From positions 1-8,344 of the forward strand of contig JAIVHN010000044.1 of assembly GCA_020201015.1 (NCBI GenBank): 8,344 bases of DNA. Direction: 5' to 3'. A model generated the notes under the pieces. That model searched no databases. It saw only the letters and a program-made list of their open reading frames with translations, and was not told where the DNA came from. The translations under genes and the position numbers were made by a program. Origin of the DNA: Spirochaeta sp. (GTDB lineage: Bacteria; Spirochaetota; Spirochaetia; DSM-27196; SLAA01). This document shows positions 6,098 to 8,344 of the stretch, piece by piece (position 1 is the first letter of the stretch; each line of letters begins with the position of its first letter).

Positions 6098-7048
6098 GTG
6101 ATAGACACAATGAAAAAGCGACGGTCGGTGCGCACATTTGAGGATAAACCTCTGCGGCCTGCTGATCTCAGTTTTGTTCAAGCACAGACCGTCCAGCTTG
6201 GCGAGACCACTGGCCCTTTTGGCCACCGAGTTCGCCCGGACTTCCGCATTGTTCAAGGTGGACGTAGCTCAGGCGGTGAGCGTATTGGCACCTACGGAGT
6301 CATTCGCAATGCGCAGGCCTTTGTGGGTGTTGTTGTAGAGAACAAACCTGGGGCGATGGTGGATGTTGGCTACCTTTTTGAGGGATTCATTCTGGACGTA
6401 ACTGCGCAGGGGCTCGGCACCTGCTGGCTTGGTGGCACCTTTAACCGCAAGACGCTGTCCGGACGCGTGAAGGTGAATGAGGGTGAAGTCCTACCTATTA
6501 TTACCCCGCTGGGCTACCCGCGCGCGCAGGCTGGCATGCAGGAGCGGTTCATGCGCAAAGTTGCCGGGTCAGACCAACGCAAACCCTTTAGCAAGCTCTT
6601 TTTTGCCGGTGAGTTCTCGTCACCGCTTGAACCAGATGCAGCGGGCGACTGGGCCGAGCCGCTGGAGATGGTGCGCATAGGGCCCTCTGCCTCAAACAAA
6701 CAACCCTGGCGCGTGGTGCTAACACCCGCAGCCGCTCCCGCTGCCAGCGCGGCCCCCGATGGCGCGCCCACCGAAGGACCCCAGCAGGCGCATCTCTACC
6801 TCAGCCGCACCCCGGGATACATGGGCAACAAGCTCGGCTTTGACATGCAACGCATAGACATGGGCATTGCCATGCTGCACCTTGAACGGGCGTGGGCCGC
6901 ACGCGGCCGGACGGGTTCCTGGAGCTTTGAGGATCCGGGGCTCACCCCGCCGGATGAACATACCGAGTTCATAGCTACATTTGCTGTGGACGGCGTGCAT
7001 AATGCTAGTGCCGGGGACGCTGACCACCCGCAAAAAGGGGAAGGCTGA
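6098..7048 (+). CDS. FMN-dependent nitroreductase family protein (TM1586 type, two-half)
   Basis: The predicted product is a flavin (FMN) oxidoreductase using NAD(P)H. The natural substrate is not shown. GTG at 6098 is preferred because AAAGGA (6085-6090) is seven bases upstream; ATG 6092 would be one base away. This gives 316 residues starting 'MIDTMKKRRSVRTF', the standard N-terminus of the fold, where Arg8/Arg9/Ser10/Arg12 contact FMN phosphate. Other motifs are 'GLGTCWLGG' (106-114) and 'GPSASNKQPWRVV' (195-207), which in ordinary nitroreductases sits near the N-terminus ('SxxNxQPW'). Its position in the second half is the mark of the TM1586-like family, in which two half-domains form a pseudo-dimer in one chain. 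Residues 211-229 are an Ala/Pro-rich loop that looks like an insertion. The TGA overlaps the next ATG (TGATG), implying translational coupling. Confidence 0.85.
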   Translation: MIDTMKKRRSVRTFEDKPLRPADLSFVQAQTVQLGETTGPFGHRVRPDFRIVQGGRSSGGERIGTYGVIRNAQAFVGVVVENKPGAMVDVGYLFEGFILDVTAQGLGTCWLGGTFNRKTLSGRVKVNEGEVLPIITPLGYPRAQAGMQERFMRKVAGSDQRKPFSKLFFAGEFSSPLEPDAAGDWAEPLEMVRIGPSASNKQPWRVVLTPAAAPAASAAPDGAPTEGPQQAHLYLSRTPGYMGNKLGFDMQRIDMGIAMLHLERAWAARGRTGSWSFEDPGLTPPDEHTEFIATFAVDGVHNASAGDADHPQKGEG

Positions 7049-7485
7049 TGTACGTATCACCTGAGCTTGAAGCCAAGGTGGAGCGCTTGCTCCAGGTCAA
7101 GGTTGACGGTCTGGCCGAGCGGCTTGGCATTGAGTATCTTCATTTTGCCCCGGACCTGTTCACCGGGCGAATGCCGGTAGACGAACGCACCTTCCAGCCT
7201 GCTGGCTTGCTGCACGGCGGCGCCTCGGTTGCACTTGCCGAGACCTTGGCCTCGGTAGGGACGGCGCTCCTTGTAGATGATTCACGCTACACCGCGGTGG
7301 GCATGGAAATTAACGCCAACCATCTGCGTCCGGTTCGCAGCGGCTTTGTCACGGCCGAGGCCCGCCCCATTCACCACGGAAAGAGTAGCTATGTTTGGAA
7401 TATCGATATTTTTGACGAACGAAAACGCCGGGTCTGTGTTTCACGTTGCACCGTCGCGGTGGTAGCACTACGCAACGGCGGCTAA
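7048..7485 (+). CDS. Hotdog-fold acyl-CoA thioesterase (PaaI/YdiI-like)
   Basis: Predicted to hydrolyse an acyl- or aroyl-CoA thioester in the cytoplasm. The ATG overlaps the preceding stop by one base and has GGGGAAGG just upstream. The 145 residues are the normal length for the family. The signature 'QPAGLLHGGASVALAETLAS' spans residues 50-69, with Gln50, His56 and Glu65 in the positions of the catalytic residues of YdiI-type 4-hydroxybenzoyl-CoA/1,4-dihydroxy-2-naphthoyl-CoA thioesterases. 'GMEINANHLRPVRSGFVTAEA' follows as the central strand pair. A menaquinone role (MenI) would need other men genes, none of which are here, so a general housekeeping thioesterase is equally possible. It shares a transcript with the nitroreductase before it and the hydrolase after it, which suggests a small detoxification or salvage unit. 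Confidence 0.85.
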   Translation: MYVSPELEAKVERLLQVKVDGLAERLGIEYLHFAPDLFTGRMPVDERTFQPAGLLHGGASVALAETLASVGTALLVDDSRYTAVGMEINANHLRPVRSGFVTAEARPIHHGKSSYVWNIDIFDERKRRVCVSRCTVAVVALRNGG

Positions 7486-7498
7486 AGGAGCTTCCCCG

Positions 7499-8197
7499 AT
7501 GTTGGACTACAGAGAACGCTCACCAGGCGAGGGGCAGCCGCAGCCCACAACCCCGGCCACAACCCCGGCGGGCAACGTCATTATGCTGCATGGCTTTGGC
7601 GCAAATGCCGCCGACCTCTACCCGCTGCAGGGCGTGGTCGACCCCGCTGGCCGATATCGCTGGGTCTTCCCGGAGGCGCCGTACAGCAGCCCTATGTTGG
7701 GCGGCGGCCAAGCCTGGTTTCCACGCGATGAGAACACCATCATGAGTGCCATGAGCGGCGAGTACTTCATGGACATGTCTGAAATGGATCCGGACGGTCT
7801 CCGCCAATCAGCCGCCGAGATTTCGGAGCTTGCCGCCGCGCTGGACCTGGACTGGAGCCGCACCATTCTGGCCGGATTCAGCCAGGGGGCAATGATTGCT
7901 ACCGAGTGTGTTGTCGGCGCCGGCATCCGCCCCGCCGGCCTCACCCTGTTCTCAGGCGCTGTGGTCGCCGCCAGCCGCTGGAGCAGCTCGGTAGCAGACC
8001 GCGCCACTGGCCTCCCGGTCTACCACAGCCACGGCGAGTACGACCCCATCCTTAGCTTTGAAGCTGGCACCGCCCTCGCCAGCTTCCTCCGCGAGGCCGG
8101 CGCCGACCTTCGCTCCACCACCTTCCTCGGCGGCCACACCATTCCCCAGGAGGCCGTAGAGGGCTTCACCGGCTTTGTTCAGGAAGTCTTGGGCTAA
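7499..8197 (+). CDS. Alpha/beta hydrolase, phospholipase/carboxylesterase family
   Basis: A serine esterase of the PF02230 group (YpfH, acyl-protein thioesterase-like), 232 residues. The ATG at 7499 has AAGGAG (7485-7490), which begins at the stop of the thioesterase gene, eight bases upstream. 'VIMLHGFGANAADLYPL' (27-43) carries the oxyanion-hole HGFG. 'LAGFSQGAMIA' (124-134) is the nucleophile elbow with Ser128. 'HSHGEYDPI' (176-184) gives the catalytic Asp182 and 'GGHTIP' (211-216) gives His213, so the triad is complete. No signal peptide is visible, so it is cytoplasmic. Residues 8-25 are Pro/Thr-rich with repeated 'TTPA', a low-complexity N-terminal tag before the core. Likely substrates are short-chain or thioester-linked acyl groups, but none can be assigned. 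It is the last gene of the three-gene unit. Confidence 0.88.
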   Translation: MLDYRERSPGEGQPQPTTPATTPAGNVIMLHGFGANAADLYPLQGVVDPAGRYRWVFPEAPYSSPMLGGGQAWFPRDENTIMSAMSGEYFMDMSEMDPDGLRQSAAEISELAAALDLDWSRTILAGFSQGAMIATECVVGAGIRPAGLTLFSGAVVAASRWSSSVADRATGLPVYHSHGEYDPILSFEAGTALASFLREAGADLRSTTFLGGHTIPQEAVEGFTGFVQEVLG

Positions 8198-8252
8198 TCC
8201 CGTTCCGTCCGGCGGCCGTGCTGGCGGGCTAATCCCGTTCCGTCTGGCGGCC
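8191..8252 (+). repeat. Direct duplication at the end of the hydrolase gene
   Basis: A 27-base unit at 8191-8217 recurs at 8226-8252 with one mismatch (C to T), period 35. The first copy includes the final Gly codon and TAA stop of the hydrolase, so the duplicate carries a copy of the gene's tail. Its end (CCGTCCGGCGGCC) resembles the end of the post-nrdA repeat (CCGTGCGGCC). Confidence 0.8.
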
Positions 8253-8313
8253 TGCGCGGCGCTCGTCGCCCAGCCCCCCCGTCCCTACGAGAACAGCAGC
8301 CATGAGTAAACTC

Positions 8314-8342
8314 TTGTTTTTTGTTGACTGGTCATGTATACT
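8314..8342 (+). promoter_or_regulatory. Candidate promoter at the right edge
   Basis: TTGTTT (8314-8319) and TATACT (8337-8342) are spaced by 17 bp in an abruptly A+T-richer stretch, giving a 5/6 -10 box. It would drive a gene starting just beyond the window. The rest of 8253-8313 is G+C-rich and shows no gene. Confidence 0.45.
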
Positions 8343-8344
8343 GG

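Noticed and set aside
8300..8322. GAGT-AA-ACTC followed by a T-run as an intrinsic terminator
   Set aside because: The stem is four pairs with a two-base loop, too small to form, and the T-run fits better as part of the promoter region.
1..8344. CRISPR array, tRNA or rRNA genes, insertion sequences, phage genes
   Set aside because: No regularly spaced repeats, cloverleaf-like sequences, transposase motifs or terminal inverted repeats were seen by eye.

Overview
The window is 8.3 kb of bacterial DNA in which every supported gene reads on the + strand. The organism cannot be named with certainty. The lipoprotein signal, the large FecR/beta-propeller envelope protein, the G+C-rich codon use and the gene complement suggest a free-living Gram-negative-type bacterium. 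A spirochaete is a reasonable but unproven guess.

Layout. Bases 2-415 are the 3' end of a gene whose product looks like a CBS-domain pair. Bases 513-2678 encode a large predicted lipoprotein: lipobox, FecR domain, charged helical segment, Pro-Glu-rich linker, then a PQQ-like beta-propeller. It is followed by a strong G+C-rich hairpin and a gene-free stretch of about 400 bases (2679-3077) that is dense in regulatory signals: a palindrome matching the NrdR-box core, a well-formed extended -10 promoter, and a cobalamin (B12) riboswitch aptamer with a structured leader.

This leader feeds an nrdB-nrdA operon (3078-6037) encoding an oxygen-dependent class I ribonucleotide reductase. The radical-generating subunit NrdB carries an N-terminal ATP-cone, the allosteric activity domain usually found on NrdA, while NrdA is short and has no cone. 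The NrdB metal-site residues (Glu as first ligand, Lys four residues later, Tyr kept at His+4) fit the class Id (dimanganese) group. The reading is that B12 shuts off this B12-independent enzyme, presumably because a B12-dependent class II reductase elsewhere in the genome can replace it, while NrdR and the ATP-cone add nucleotide-level control.

Downstream (6098-8197) three tightly packed genes form a likely second unit: a two-half nitroreductase of the TM1586 type, a hotdog-fold acyl-CoA thioesterase of the YdiI/PaaI type, and an alpha/beta hydrolase of the phospholipase/carboxylesterase family. Short direct duplications lie immediately after nrdA and across the end of the hydrolase gene. 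A promoter-like sequence at the right edge points to another gene beyond the window.

The most noteworthy element is the combined B12-riboswitch/NrdR/ATP-cone-on-NrdB control of ribonucleotide reduction. Its parts are individually known, but the combination in one operon deserves checking.
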